From contig CBDCOR010000025.1 in the NCBI GenBank assembly GCA_965219855.1, positions 1 to 64,000 on the forward strand: a stretch of 64,000 nt of DNA, written 5' to 3'. Below are positions 1 through 8,654 of the stretch, in pieces. The position numbers and the translations under genes were made by a program. This DNA comes from CAUZIZ01 sp965219855 (GTDB lineage Bacteria > Acidobacteriota > UBA6911 > RPQK01 > JAJDTT01). The notes below the pieces were generated by a model, which saw only the letters and a list, made by a program, of their open reading frames with translations, did not search any database and was not told the DNA's origin. Each line of letters opens with the position of its first letter. The first letter of the stretch is position 1.

Positions 1-59
1 ACCGGTGAGGTTCTAGAACTGGATCGATAGAGAATCTCAGATTGGAGGAGACGAGAAAA

Positions 60-437
60 ATGAAGCAATCAATGTTCTTGGTGGTCGCACTTTTTCTTTC
101 GAGCCTGGCTCTTTCCGGAGACCAGGAAACCCAAAAAGGGATACTCTCCGATACCGCCTGCAGCAAGCACGCCAATGACCCAGAAAAAACTTCAAATCAT
201 ACCAAGATGTGTGCCCAGATGGAGTCCTGTAAGGCGAGTGGCTACGGGCTCATCATGGAGGGCCGGTTTCTGAAGTTCGACAAGGCAGGCGACGAAATGG
301 CTCTGGCCTTCCTGGAAACAACCAAGAAAGAGGCCCACCTCTCGATCATAGTAACCGCAGACTTTTCGACTGATCCAATCGCCGTCAGTAAGATTGAGGA
401 CGCTCCAAGAGAGGGTTCTGGTCCCCCGATTAATTGA
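60..437 (+). CDS. small secreted protein, unknown function
   Basis: A 125-residue protein with a clear N-terminal signal peptide (MKQ, then the hydrophobic run SMFLVVALFLSSLALS) and a small mature domain starting GILSDTACSKHA. The mature part has three cysteines within about 35 residues (DTACSKH, KMCAQMESCKASG). Small secreted acidobacterial proteins with a G-x-SDxxC-H...C...C pattern are common, but I know no function for them. The frame stays open up to a TTG at 42, but the ATG at 60 is preferred: it has a GGAGGAG ribosome binding site at 44-50 and begins exactly at the signal peptide. No partner gene is evident; the next gene is more than 400 bases away, beyond a repeat. Confidence 0.75.
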   Translation: MKQSMFLVVALFLSSLALSGDQETQKGILSDTACSKHANDPEKTSNHTKMCAQMESCKASGYGLIMEGRFLKFDKAGDEMALAFLETTKKEAHLSIIVTADFSTDPIAVSKIEDAPREGSGPPIN

Positions 438-522
438 CCCGAGGCTTGAAGAGTGATCAGTTTGTGAGTGAGCAGTGAGCAGTCGGGATTTTAGCTCACA
501 GGCACAACTCAGCCGATCGGAC

Positions 523-603
523 GTAGCTTTGGTCTCCAGGCCGAAGTATTCTTCATCTTCGAGCCTATGGCTCGAGGGACGGCGGCCTGGAGCCCACCGC
601 TAC
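523..603. repeat. dispersed palindromic repeat R1, copy a
   Basis: First of at least nine copies of a repeat of about 75-80 bp. Each begins GTAGC and ends GCTAC (terminal inverted repeats) and holds two GC-rich hairpins built on CTCCAGGCC and GGCCTGGAG around a central GAGCC...GGCTC hairpin. The rest of the 438-855 gap holds no gene that I can support; small open frames there are read through the repeat or lie opposite the next gene. Confidence 0.85.
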
Positions 604-855
604 GACCTGCGTCTCCAAACAAAAGCCTGCGTGTTTCTGATAGACGGCCCCCCCTTTCCCCTTCAAGGTACCATCGAGAAAATTCCCGCTATAAAGCTGG
701 ACTCCGGGAGCGGTCGTGTAGACTTCCATGCTGCGGCCTGAGTTCGGCTCTATGAAGAGGCGACTATCTGAAAGTCTGGAAGCCGTCTCCTTTGACTTCG
801 ATTCGCTCTTTGATGTAGATTCTAACCTGACTCGTGACCCTTCGCGACCGCAGCG

Positions 856-2286
856 ATGGGGAACGAACAGCTGGAACCAATGACCGCGGGATCTCACCAG
901 AGACCCCCGGTTCTTCCCAACGAGGCACATATTGTGCTCAGGCTTGATGGACCCATCTCGATCCCCCTCTGCCAAGGCACGAGCCGACGGGACTTCCTGC
1001 ACGCCGGCTCTCTGGCCTTTCTGGGAATGACCCTGCCTGAGCTGGAATTCCTGAAGGCCAGGGGACTTGCGGACCCCAAGAACGATGTGAGCTGCATTTT
1101 TCTACTCCTCCTCGGAGGAGTCCCCCAACTCGACACCTGGGACATGAAACCCGATGCCCCCAGCGAGATCAGGGGTCCCTATCAACCCATCGCTACCAAG
1201 ACTGCCGGCGTCCAGATCTCTGAGCTCTTCCCTCGGATGGCCCAGCAGAGCAACAAGCTGGCACTCATCCGATCCCTTCACCACACCAACCCCGCCCACC
1301 CCCAGGCACAACAGTGGATGCAGACGGGCAGACCTCCATCAGCGGGAATCGAGTACCCCCATCTGGGCTGCGTTGTAGAAAAACTCGGGAAGCCCAAAGG
1401 CGACCTTCCCTCTCATATCCTACTTCCCTTCAAGCCGAAGAGGGGTCAGTCCGCCGGATTTCTGGGAAAGACCCACGACCCCTTCGTCATCGACTCCGAC
1501 CCTTCTAGCCGGGACTTCCAAGTCCAGGACTTGCTGCCTCCCGACTATGTCTCTGCGCTGCGAGTCGAGAGACGAGTCAGTTTCCGACGCCTGGTCGATG
1601 GAGCCTTCAAAAAATTCGAGAAAGGGAATGCTCCGACCCGCCTTCTGGATTCCAACTTTGCACGGGCCTATCAGATCATTTCGTCCTCTGAGGCTCGCCA
1701 GGCGTTCGACCTGGAGTTGGAACCCGAGAAGCTGCGACGGAGATACGGGATGAATCAGTTCGGGCAGAGTTGTCTGCTGGCCAGAAGACTGGTGGAACGA
1801 GGTGTGCGCTTTGTCACCGTCAACATGTTCGACGATCTGGCCGGATCGTGGGATATCCATGGACAGGCCCCCTTCACCTCCCTGACCGCACTCGATTCAC
1901 TGGGACCGAGCTTTGACAACGGCTTCAGCACACTGATTGAAGACCTCCAGGACCGAGGTTTGTTGGATAGCACGCTGGTGGTGGCAACGGGTGAGTTCGG
2001 GCGCAGCCCCAAGGTCAATCCGGCTGGGGGACGCGATCACTGGCCCGGCTGCGGCACGCTCGTGCTGTCCGGTGGAGGAGTGGTGGGCGGACAGGTCATA
2101 GGCTCCTCCGACAGCATCGCCAGCGAACCCAAGGATCGCCCCGTCAGTCCTGACGAAATTCTCGCCAGCATCTATCAAGCTCTGGGTATCAGTCTACACA
2201 CCGAACTGCCGGGACCGGGAAACCGGCCGGTTCCCATCGTGGATATTGGCGTCGAACCCATCCGGGAACTGTTCGGATCAGCATGA
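856..2286 (+). CDS. DUF1501 family secreted protein (alkaline-phosphatase-like fold)
   Basis: A 476-residue member of the DUF1501 family (sulfatase/alkaline phosphatase-like fold, function unknown). A twin-arginine-like export signal, SRRDFLHAGSLAFLGM, starts near residue 44. Family landmarks are LLLLGGVPQLDTWDMKP near residue 80, a GEFGRSPKVNPAGGRDHW stretch near residue 385, and the closing IYQALGI...LPGPGNRPVPI. The 5' end is uncertain: the ATG at 856 gives a long N-terminus, whereas a GTG at 934 behind GAGG (921-924) would start VLRLDGPIS, close to the usual DUF1501 beginning. The gene overlaps the next by four bases, so the two are probably translated together. In planctomycetes and acidobacteria DUF1501 genes usually neighbour DUF1549/DUF1553 genes, as here. 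Confidence 0.9.
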   Translation: MGNEQLEPMTAGSHQRPPVLPNEAHIVLRLDGPISIPLCQGTSRRDFLHAGSLAFLGMTLPELEFLKARGLADPKNDVSCIFLLLLGGVPQLDTWDMKPDAPSEIRGPYQPIATKTAGVQISELFPRMAQQSNKLALIRSLHHTNPAHPQAQQWMQTGRPPSAGIEYPHLGCVVEKLGKPKGDLPSHILLPFKPKRGQSAGFLGKTHDPFVIDSDPSSRDFQVQDLLPPDYVSALRVERRVSFRRLVDGAFKKFEKGNAPTRLLDSNFARAYQIISSSEARQAFDLELEPEKLRRRYGMNQFGQSCLLARRLVERGVRFVTVNMFDDLAGSWDIHGQAPFTSLTALDSLGPSFDNGFSTLIEDLQDRGLLDSTLVVATGEFGRSPKVNPAGGRDHWPGCGTLVLSGGGVVGGQVIGSSDSIASEPKDRPVSPDEILASIYQALGISLHTELPGPGNRPVPIVDIGVEPIRELFGSA

Positions 2287-4745
2287 TCTCCGCCCTTTTG
2301 TTGACCCTTAGCTTTCTTCCTCAGCCTGCTTCGCTGTCCCTGCTACCGGATTCCGTCGTCCTGACCGGTCCCCAGGCCTCTCAACGTCTCCTCCTGCTGC
2401 GGAATCTTCCCCACCAGGGTTCCTCGGCCGATCTGACTCAGGGGGCAAGCTTCGAGTCCTCTGACCCGGCCGTTGCCAAGATCGACGAGGCCGGTGTGCT
2501 AAGGGCCGTCTCGAATGGGACAGCACGCATCAAGGCCACCGCGGCGGACGGTGGATCGACCTCGATCCAAGTGCGCGTGGAAGAGGCGGGATCTCCCTTC
2601 AATTGGAGCTTTCGCACTCATGTTCGAGCCGTGATGACCAAGGCGGGCTGCAACTCCGGGCCCTGTCATGGGGCTGCAGCGGGGCAGAACTATTTCAAAC
2701 TGACGTTGCGCGGATACGCCCCTGAAATGGACTACGACGTCCTGACACGACAAGATCTGGGGCGACGTCTCTCCCTGGTCGCACCTGCCCAGAGCCTGAT
2801 TCTCCTCAAACCTACCCTTGCCGTCGCCCACCAGGGGGGAAAGAGATTCGGCAGTAACTCCCTCGACTACCGAATTCTATCCCAGTGGATCGCCTCCGGG
2901 GCACCCCCTCCCCGCGACGACGACTTGCGAGTAGAAAGGCTTGAAGTCCTGCCGCCCCACGCTACCCTGAAACCGGAGAATACACACCGGTTGTTGGTCC
3001 GGGGCTGGTTCTCGGATGGGCATGCCGAGGACCTCACAGCCTGGGCCAAGTACACCAGCAGCGATGCCGGTGTCGCCACCGTGACGTCGGATGGGCTGGT
3101 AAAGGTAACCGGTCAGGGTGAGACCACCATTGCCATCTGGTGCCTCGACAGGGTTGCGGCGGCCAGAATCACGGTGCCCTTCCCGGACAATCCCTCCTCG
3201 AGCCAGGCTAACGAAACAGCACCCAGACAGAATTTCATCGACGATCTCGTCTTGAAGAAGCTGCAGGAACTCAGAATTCCAGCCTCCGGTACTAGCACGG
3301 ATTCGGACTTTCTGCGGCGCGCCTACCTGGACGCCATCGGCGTTCTGCCAACCGCGAAAGCAGCCAGGAAATTTTCGCTGGACCCCTCGCCCGACAAAAG
3401 AGAGCAACTTATAGACGAACTCCTGAAGCGGACTGAATTCGTCGACTACTGGAGCTACCAGTGGTCAGACCTCCTGCTGGTCTCGAGTTCACGCCTATCC
3501 CGTGCAGCCATGCGCTCCTACTACCGTTGGATTCGAGAGAGTGTCGCTTCGAACAAACCCTGGGATCAGATGGTTCACGAGATCGTCACGGCTTCTGGAA
3601 GCAACTTTGAAAACGGAGCCGCAAACTACTACGTCCTCCACGACGAGCCGACTGCGCTGGCGGAGAACGTTACCCTCACCTTCATGGGTCTCTCCATCGG
3701 CTGTGCTCGCTGCCACAACCATCCGCTGGACAAGTGGACCCAGGACCAATATTACGCACTAACCAGCTTTTTCTCCCGGGTGGGACGAAAGAACGACCTC
3801 TCTTTCGGCTACGCCTCCAATTCTGGATCCCTGGGCGAGACCACCATCTTCACTGCGGAGCAAGGGGAAGTGGTCCATCCCCGACTGGGTCGCCCCCTAC
3901 CGCCTCGTCCCCTGGAGGGCGAGTTCGTCCTGGAGGGTGAAGGTCGACGTCAGCAGCTGGCTGCTTGGCTAACTTCGCCCAAGAATCACTACTTTGTGCG
4001 ATCCATCGTGAACCGGATCTGGAGTCACTTCATGGGTAGGGGTCTGGTGGAACCGGCCGATGACATGCGCGAGACCAACGCCGCCTCCAACCAGGAGCTG
4101 ATGCTGAGGCTCACCGGGGAATTCGTGGCCCAGGGCTTCGACATCAGGCAATTCATAAGCACCCTCATGAACTCGGCCGCCTACCAGGCCAGCTCAGAAC
4201 CCGCGTCCAGGATGCGCGATGGCAAATACTATTCCCATTACCAGATCAAGCGGCTGCCGGCAGAAGTGATCGTCGACATCATCTCGCAGGTGACCGGTGT
4301 TGCCCAACCGTTCAAGGGATACCCGGCCGGCATCCGTGCGGTCCAGCTGCCCGACTCACGGGTGGACTCCTATGCCCTGACTGTCTTCGGAAGACCCCAG
4401 AGACAGATCAACAGCTACGCCGAGAGGATCAGACATTCCACCGTTTCCCAGGTGCTCCACCTGGTCAACGGCGACGTCATCTCGGAAAAGTTACGTTCTG
4501 AAGGCAGCACACTCGACCGTCTGATCGACCAGGGTCTTTCCCAAGAGGAGATCATCGGAGAGATCTACTGGACTTCCCTAAGCAGGGCTCCGAGCAAGGA
4601 TGAGCTAAACGAAATCCAACGCGCCTTCGCCGAGGCAATAGCTCCTGCGGGTTCGGTTGAGGAGAGAACCCGGTTGAGTCGCGAGGTGATCGAAGACCTC
4701 TGGGCCGGCCTCATGATGGGGAAGGAGTTCCTGTTCAACCACTAA
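2283..4745 (+). CDS. DUF1549/DUF1553 (PSCyt2/PSD1) protein with Ig-like domain and haem motifs
   Basis: An 820-residue exported protein. After a signal peptide (MISALLLTLSFLPQPASLSL) comes a bacterial Ig-like (BIG2) domain around residues 20-105 (SSDPAVAKIDEAGVLRAVSNGTARI). A cysteine/histidine cluster CNSGPCHG follows near residue 124, then another Ig-like segment (SSDAGVATVTSDGLVKVTGQGETTI). The DUF1549 domain starts near FIDDLVLKKLQELRIPASG and contains a CxxCH c-type haem motif, CARCHNHPLDKW. DUF1553 fills the C-terminal 250 residues (NRIWSHFMGRGLVEPADDMR). Its ATG overlaps the DUF1501 stop (ATGA), a coupled pair. The role is unknown; the haem motif suggests a periplasmic or surface redox protein. 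A paralogue lies at 58659-61244. Confidence 0.9.
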   Translation: MISALLLTLSFLPQPASLSLLPDSVVLTGPQASQRLLLLRNLPHQGSSADLTQGASFESSDPAVAKIDEAGVLRAVSNGTARIKATAADGGSTSIQVRVEEAGSPFNWSFRTHVRAVMTKAGCNSGPCHGAAAGQNYFKLTLRGYAPEMDYDVLTRQDLGRRLSLVAPAQSLILLKPTLAVAHQGGKRFGSNSLDYRILSQWIASGAPPPRDDDLRVERLEVLPPHATLKPENTHRLLVRGWFSDGHAEDLTAWAKYTSSDAGVATVTSDGLVKVTGQGETTIAIWCLDRVAAARITVPFPDNPSSSQANETAPRQNFIDDLVLKKLQELRIPASGTSTDSDFLRRAYLDAIGVLPTAKAARKFSLDPSPDKREQLIDELLKRTEFVDYWSYQWSDLLLVSSSRLSRAAMRSYYRWIRESVASNKPWDQMVHEIVTASGSNFENGAANYYVLHDEPTALAENVTLTFMGLSIGCARCHNHPLDKWTQDQYYALTSFFSRVGRKNDLSFGYASNSGSLGETTIFTAEQGEVVHPRLGRPLPPRPLEGEFVLEGEGRRQQLAAWLTSPKNHYFVRSIVNRIWSHFMGRGLVEPADDMRETNAASNQELMLRLTGEFVAQGFDIRQFISTLMNSAAYQASSEPASRMRDGKYYSHYQIKRLPAEVIVDIISQVTGVAQPFKGYPAGIRAVQLPDSRVDSYALTVFGRPQRQINSYAERIRHSTVSQVLHLVNGDVISEKLRSEGSTLDRLIDQGLSQEEIIGEIYWTSLSRAPSKDELNEIQRAFAEAIAPAGSVEERTRLSREVIEDLWAGLMMGKEFLFNH

Positions 4746-4770
4746 GCTGAGACTTTGTAGGTGCCTTCAC

Positions 4771-5030
4771 TTCGGCGTTCGCATGTTCGGTGTTCTGCGG
4801 TTTGTGATTTAGCCTTTTTCCTTGCTCTGGAGAAGGCAACCGGTGGAAATGCTGAACTGCAAAATATCGAACTGGCGAATTTCGAAGGCTAGGAAGACAA
4901 TTCGGCGTTCGCATGTTCGACGTTCTGCGGTTCGTGATTCAGCCTTTTCTTCCTTGCTCTGGAGAAGGCAACCGATGAACGCTAAACCGCAGAATATCGA
5001 ACCTGCGAATTTCGAAGGCCGGAAGAAGAC
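4771..5030. repeat. two tandem 130-bp hairpin repeats
   Basis: The gap between the DUF1553 and PPC-domain genes holds two direct copies of a unit of about 130 bp (4771-4900 and 4901-5030), each beginning TTCGGCGTTCGCATGTTCG. Inside each unit the left half (TTCTGCGGTT) pairs with the right half (AACCGCAGAA in the second copy), and GTTCGCATGTTCGA pairs with TCGAACCTGCGAAT. Each unit should therefore fold as one long imperfect stem-loop. The copies have diverged, mostly in the loop. No gene is visible in the gap. Confidence 0.8.
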
Positions 5031-5077
5031 GTAAGGAGAGATCCTTTTACCTTCACAGCGCTTCTAGGGGCCGGACT

Positions 5078-7477
5078 ATGCTGAAACTTCATTTAGGCCT
5101 CCTCGCCCTCTCGGCAACTGTAGTCCACGCCCAGTACTACCCGCCGGATCCGGTTGTCCTGGAGGTGACTCCTCACGGGATCCAGCGAGGCACACAACGG
5201 ACGATCGTGCTAGAGGGGCTCAACCTGGCCAAAGCCTCACACGTTTACTTCGATGAGGGCGGCGTTACCACCACCCTCCTGGACATCGAACCGGTGCCGA
5301 ACCCTCCTTACTTGACCCTACGACATCGAATCAAGCTCCAGCTCAAAGCGGACAGCGAGAGCGCGCTGGGTATCCATGGACTGCGTGTAAAGACTCCCTT
5401 CGGTACCAGTAACTGGGTTCCCTTCTCGATAGGACACCTGCAGGAGATCACCGAAAGCTCATCTCCACTGGATTCCAACCAGATCCAGAAGATCACGCCA
5501 CCCGTGACATATGAGGGCAAGATAGGATCCCCGGGGGAAGAAGACTTTCTTCAGTTCGATGCCTCATCTGGCGATGAGTTCGTCTTTCAGGTGGTGGCCG
5601 GCCCGATTCGCTCCGAGCTGGATTCGCTGCTGACTTTAACGAACCAAAAGGGACGCGTGCTAGCCCGTAACAACAACTTCTCTCCCAGCAACCTGGATTC
5701 GTTCCTGGGTTATCGATTCACCCAGGCAGGTCGTTACCGGCTGGGCATCACCGACTTCGCTGGAAACGGAGGGGAAAAGTTTCCCTACCGCCTCACCGTA
5801 GGACGATTGCCTTACGTCACTCAGATCTTTCCCTTGGGAGTCCGCCGGGGAGGTATTCAGAAGGTCCGCGTCGATGGCTTCAATCTGGGAGACTTGACCA
5901 CCGTCGAGCTTGATGGCAGGGATTCGAAATCGGGTAGCCCATATGAGGACCGCCGCATAGAGACCTCCTTGGGTCCAAGCTTGAATCAAGTCAGGATCGC
6001 AGTGGGCGAACACCCTCGGACGCTGGAGAACGAGAACAACGACTCTTGCGACTCCGCCCAGCAGATAACCATCCCGATCAACATTGACGGCAGAATAGGC
6101 GAAGATGGAGATCAGGATACCTTCCGTCTGCACTGTCGCCAGGGACAGGTGCTGGCGCTGGAGGTACATGCCCAGCGGCTGGGCTCGCCGCTGGACTCAC
6201 TCATCGAGATACTCGACGTCTCAGGGAAGCCGGTTCCCCGTTCAATTCTCAAAGCAACTGCCGAGGGCAACCATCAGGATCCCCTCGCTTCCGGATCCCT
6301 ACAATTACAGCGATTCGAATCCACCACAAATCTCACCTTCCATCCCTGGGACTTCGTGCTGATCAATGGACGGGAACTGGTTCGGCTCGAAGAGGCGGTT
6401 CGACACTCCGACGATTTCTCTCTGGCGCAAGGTCTCCTGGGGAAGAGGCTAGCCTGGCTGGGAACGACGCCCCAGAACCATCCCGCCAACCTCAAGGTCT
6501 TCAAGGTAGATATCCTGCCGCCTCAGGCCCAGCTCGAGAGCGGAGAGCTGCCCCTCTTCCATCTCGACTATAGAAACGACGATGGTGGGCCGGTTTACGG
6601 CAAGGATTCCTACCTTCTCTTCACGGTGCCGAAGGACGGCGACTACCTGGTACGACTCAGCGACCTGAGGAAAAAGGGGGGAAAGCGTTTCGCCTACCAG
6701 CTCACCATTCGCCCGGCCCATCCTGACTTCAGACTCTTTCTGGACGACGGTTTCATGCAGCAGCGCGACCTGAGAGGCGCCGGTGCCAGGAACCCGAACA
6801 TACCGAGAGGAGGTCGAGTTGCCGTCACCGTCTCTGCCCACCGTATCGATGGCTTCATGGGAGAAATCGAGGTTGAAGCCCAGCAACTCCCTCCGGGTGT
6901 TACGGCCACCCGTGGGATCATTCGCGCAGAGGAGTTTCAGACCACTCTGGCCTTGTCCGCCACCGAAAGTGCCGCGGAGACCAGCAAGACCTTGAGAATC
7001 GTGGGTAGAGCGCGTCTCGACGGTGAAAACAGGGTGCGGACGGCGTTGGATCCTGACGGCTCTCTGAACCGGATCTCGATCTCACCGCCAGCTATAATCC
7101 GTCCCCTCGTCGAGCCTGAACGACTGCTGCTCCAAGCTGGAACCGAGACGACCCTTCGTGTTTCCATCGAATGCCCGAAAGATTTCTCTCAGGAAGTCGG
7201 GATCGAAGTAAAGAACAGGCCGCCTGGACTCTTCGTCTGGGGGCGCTCCACCAACGCAGGTCTGGTGATCGGAGAAGGCGAGCGCAGCCGGGATCTAACG
7301 CTGGTAGCGGATCCCGAGCTTCCGGCAATGACTTTTCCCATCTTCGTGGTGACCCGGTTCAAGAGCGAAGAAACTGAAAAGATGCGTGGAATTGTGATGC
7401 TTCAGCAGTCCGCCGACTATGCCTCGACACCGGTAATGGTTACGATTCTGCCCCGTTCGCCAACCACGGGCGACTGA
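5078..7477 (+). CDS. secreted protein with PPC (pre-peptidase C-terminal) domains
   Basis: A 799-residue exported protein with a signal peptide (MLKLHLGLLALSATVVHAQ). An IPT/TIG-like segment follows (VTPHGIQRGTQRTIVLEGLNL). There are at least two pre-peptidase C-terminal (PPC) beta-domains, recognisable by EEDFLQFDASSGDEFVFQV near 165, SFLGYRFTQAGRYRLGITD near 210, and EDGDQDTFRLHCRQGQVLAL near 345. Another beta-rich region closes the protein. Such proteins usually accompany DUF1501 and DUF1549/DUF1553 genes in planctomycetes and acidobacteria. A paralogue lies at 61237-63306, next to the second DUF1549/DUF1553 gene. The function is unknown; an adhesive or scaffold role at the cell surface is an inference. 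The 332-base spacing, filled by hairpin repeats, may separate it from the upstream pair. Confidence 0.85.
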   Translation: MLKLHLGLLALSATVVHAQYYPPDPVVLEVTPHGIQRGTQRTIVLEGLNLAKASHVYFDEGGVTTTLLDIEPVPNPPYLTLRHRIKLQLKADSESALGIHGLRVKTPFGTSNWVPFSIGHLQEITESSSPLDSNQIQKITPPVTYEGKIGSPGEEDFLQFDASSGDEFVFQVVAGPIRSELDSLLTLTNQKGRVLARNNNFSPSNLDSFLGYRFTQAGRYRLGITDFAGNGGEKFPYRLTVGRLPYVTQIFPLGVRRGGIQKVRVDGFNLGDLTTVELDGRDSKSGSPYEDRRIETSLGPSLNQVRIAVGEHPRTLENENNDSCDSAQQITIPINIDGRIGEDGDQDTFRLHCRQGQVLALEVHAQRLGSPLDSLIEILDVSGKPVPRSILKATAEGNHQDPLASGSLQLQRFESTTNLTFHPWDFVLINGRELVRLEEAVRHSDDFSLAQGLLGKRLAWLGTTPQNHPANLKVFKVDILPPQAQLESGELPLFHLDYRNDDGGPVYGKDSYLLFTVPKDGDYLVRLSDLRKKGGKRFAYQLTIRPAHPDFRLFLDDGFMQQRDLRGAGARNPNIPRGGRVAVTVSAHRIDGFMGEIEVEAQQLPPGVTATRGIIRAEEFQTTLALSATESAAETSKTLRIVGRARLDGENRVRTALDPDGSLNRISISPPAIIRPLVEPERLLLQAGTETTLRVSIECPKDFSQEVGIEVKNRPPGLFVWGRSTNAGLVIGEGERSRDLTLVADPELPAMTFPIFVVTRFKSEETEKMRGIVMLQQSADYASTPVMVTILPRSPTTGD

Positions 7478-7492
7478 TCGGGAACTCCGTAG

Positions 7493-7571
7493 GTAGCTTT
7501 GGCCTCCAGGCCGAAGTCTTATTCTTTCGAGCCTTTGCCTCGACGGACGGCGGCCTGGAGGCCACCGCTAC
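7493..7571. repeat. dispersed palindromic repeat R1, copy b
   Basis: Copy of the R1 repeat just 3' of the PPC-domain gene, running from GTAGCTTTGG to CCACCGCTAC. The CTCCAGGCC/GGCCTGGAG hairpins are intact, so it could also act as a terminator-like structure. No T-run follows. Confidence 0.85.
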
Positions 7572-7700
7572 AAGCCGGTCACACTGTTTCCGGTAACTGA
7601 ATGATCCCAGACCTGAAGGACGGTAGGCAGCAGCACTTTGCTCCAGTATCATGGGCCCACGAAAACTAATCGAATGCACCAATGTACCGGAGGAAAAACC

Positions 7701-8573
7701 ATGCAAACCCAGATTGGATCGATCCTAACGCTGTCCGTTCTCATTCTGGCTGGCTGCTCCCAACCAGCAGATCCTCAGACGGAAACCCAGCCTGAGAAAA
7801 GCGAAGTCGCTGCCGCCTGCGACTTTCAGTCATCCTATATGACCTGGGACCTTCCTCCGCGCCCTGACCCCCGCCCCTACGCTCGGCACGTTCTCCCCCT
7901 GGGCAATAAGGCACGGATTGAGTTAGAGGCTCTGATTGATGTCATCGATGAGGCCAGTGGGGAAAGCGAGCGTTTCGTCCTGATCGCGCCCTGTCGCACC
8001 GAATGGGTCTACGCCGAGGATCGGCTTTTCCAGATGCCGAGCGCGGAGTACCGGATGATCTACTCCCTGAAGGACCACCGGAGCATGGGCAGTAAAATTT
8101 TCTACGAGGGACCGCCTTCGAAGGGCGGACCTCATTCCCCTAACTTTCGCTCTGTCGAGATTGATGTGCAAACCTATGCCGGTACGCGACAGCTGAAAAC
8201 ACCAGGCGAAATCAACTCGGCGACCGAGACCAACATTCCGCTGGTGGCTCGAACTGAGCTTCGGGATCCGAAGCGTGGACTGCGCTACGTCATGGAGTAC
8301 CCGATCAGGACGATGAACTTCCGGCCTGAAGCAGGATCTTTCCAGGTTGATACCGGTCCCCTATTGGTGCCCGACTTGAACTCAGAGGAGGAGCGGCCCA
8401 TCGATCGACTCCAGATGGCCCACGTTGTCTACAATCGCCTGGACAAGGCCGAGTTCATCTTGAGGCGCCCGACCCCGATCACAGACGAGAGCGGGAAGGA
8501 AGTTACGAAGGTGCTCCACTACTCGGAGGTTGTGGAACATCCCGCCGAAACCGTGCTGCTTGCCGCAGAATGA
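7701..8573 (+). CDS. lipoprotein, unknown function (paralogue of the 54413 gene)
   Basis: A 290-residue predicted lipoprotein: MQTQIG, a hydrophobic run and the lipobox LAGC with Cys19. The ATG at 7701 is chosen because GGAGG (7689-7693) precedes it at good spacing and the signal starts there, although the frame is open upstream. I do not recognise the family. It shares a clear block with the 54413-55285 gene: YPIRTMNFRPEAGSFQVDTG here, YPARTMNLNAEEHLFQVDTG there, and both have AEFILRR near the C-terminus. Both genes are also exactly 873 bases long. Only this copy has a lipid-attachment signal. It stands alone between an R1 repeat and the convergent NHL gene. Confidence 0.75.
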   Translation: MQTQIGSILTLSVLILAGCSQPADPQTETQPEKSEVAAACDFQSSYMTWDLPPRPDPRPYARHVLPLGNKARIELEALIDVIDEASGESERFVLIAPCRTEWVYAEDRLFQMPSAEYRMIYSLKDHRSMGSKIFYEGPPSKGGPHSPNFRSVEIDVQTYAGTRQLKTPGEINSATETNIPLVARTELRDPKRGLRYVMEYPIRTMNFRPEAGSFQVDTGPLLVPDLNSEEERPIDRLQMAHVVYNRLDKAEFILRRPTPITDESGKEVTKVLHYSEVVEHPAETVLLAAE

Positions 8574-8654
8574 TGTCCCGGACTAAAGGATTCGTCGCAC
8601 GTCTGAACGTCTGAACGTCGCATGTCGCTGAAGATGCCCTTAATTCGCTAGGAG

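Noticed and set aside
565..1002. Minus-strand frame of 145 codons across the first R1 copy
   Set aside because: Runs through the repeat and opposite the DUF1501 start; no protein-like features.
4771..5030. Tandem repeats considered as a CRISPR array
   Set aside because: Only two units of 130 bp, the whole unit repeats with no unique spacers, and no cas genes are present.
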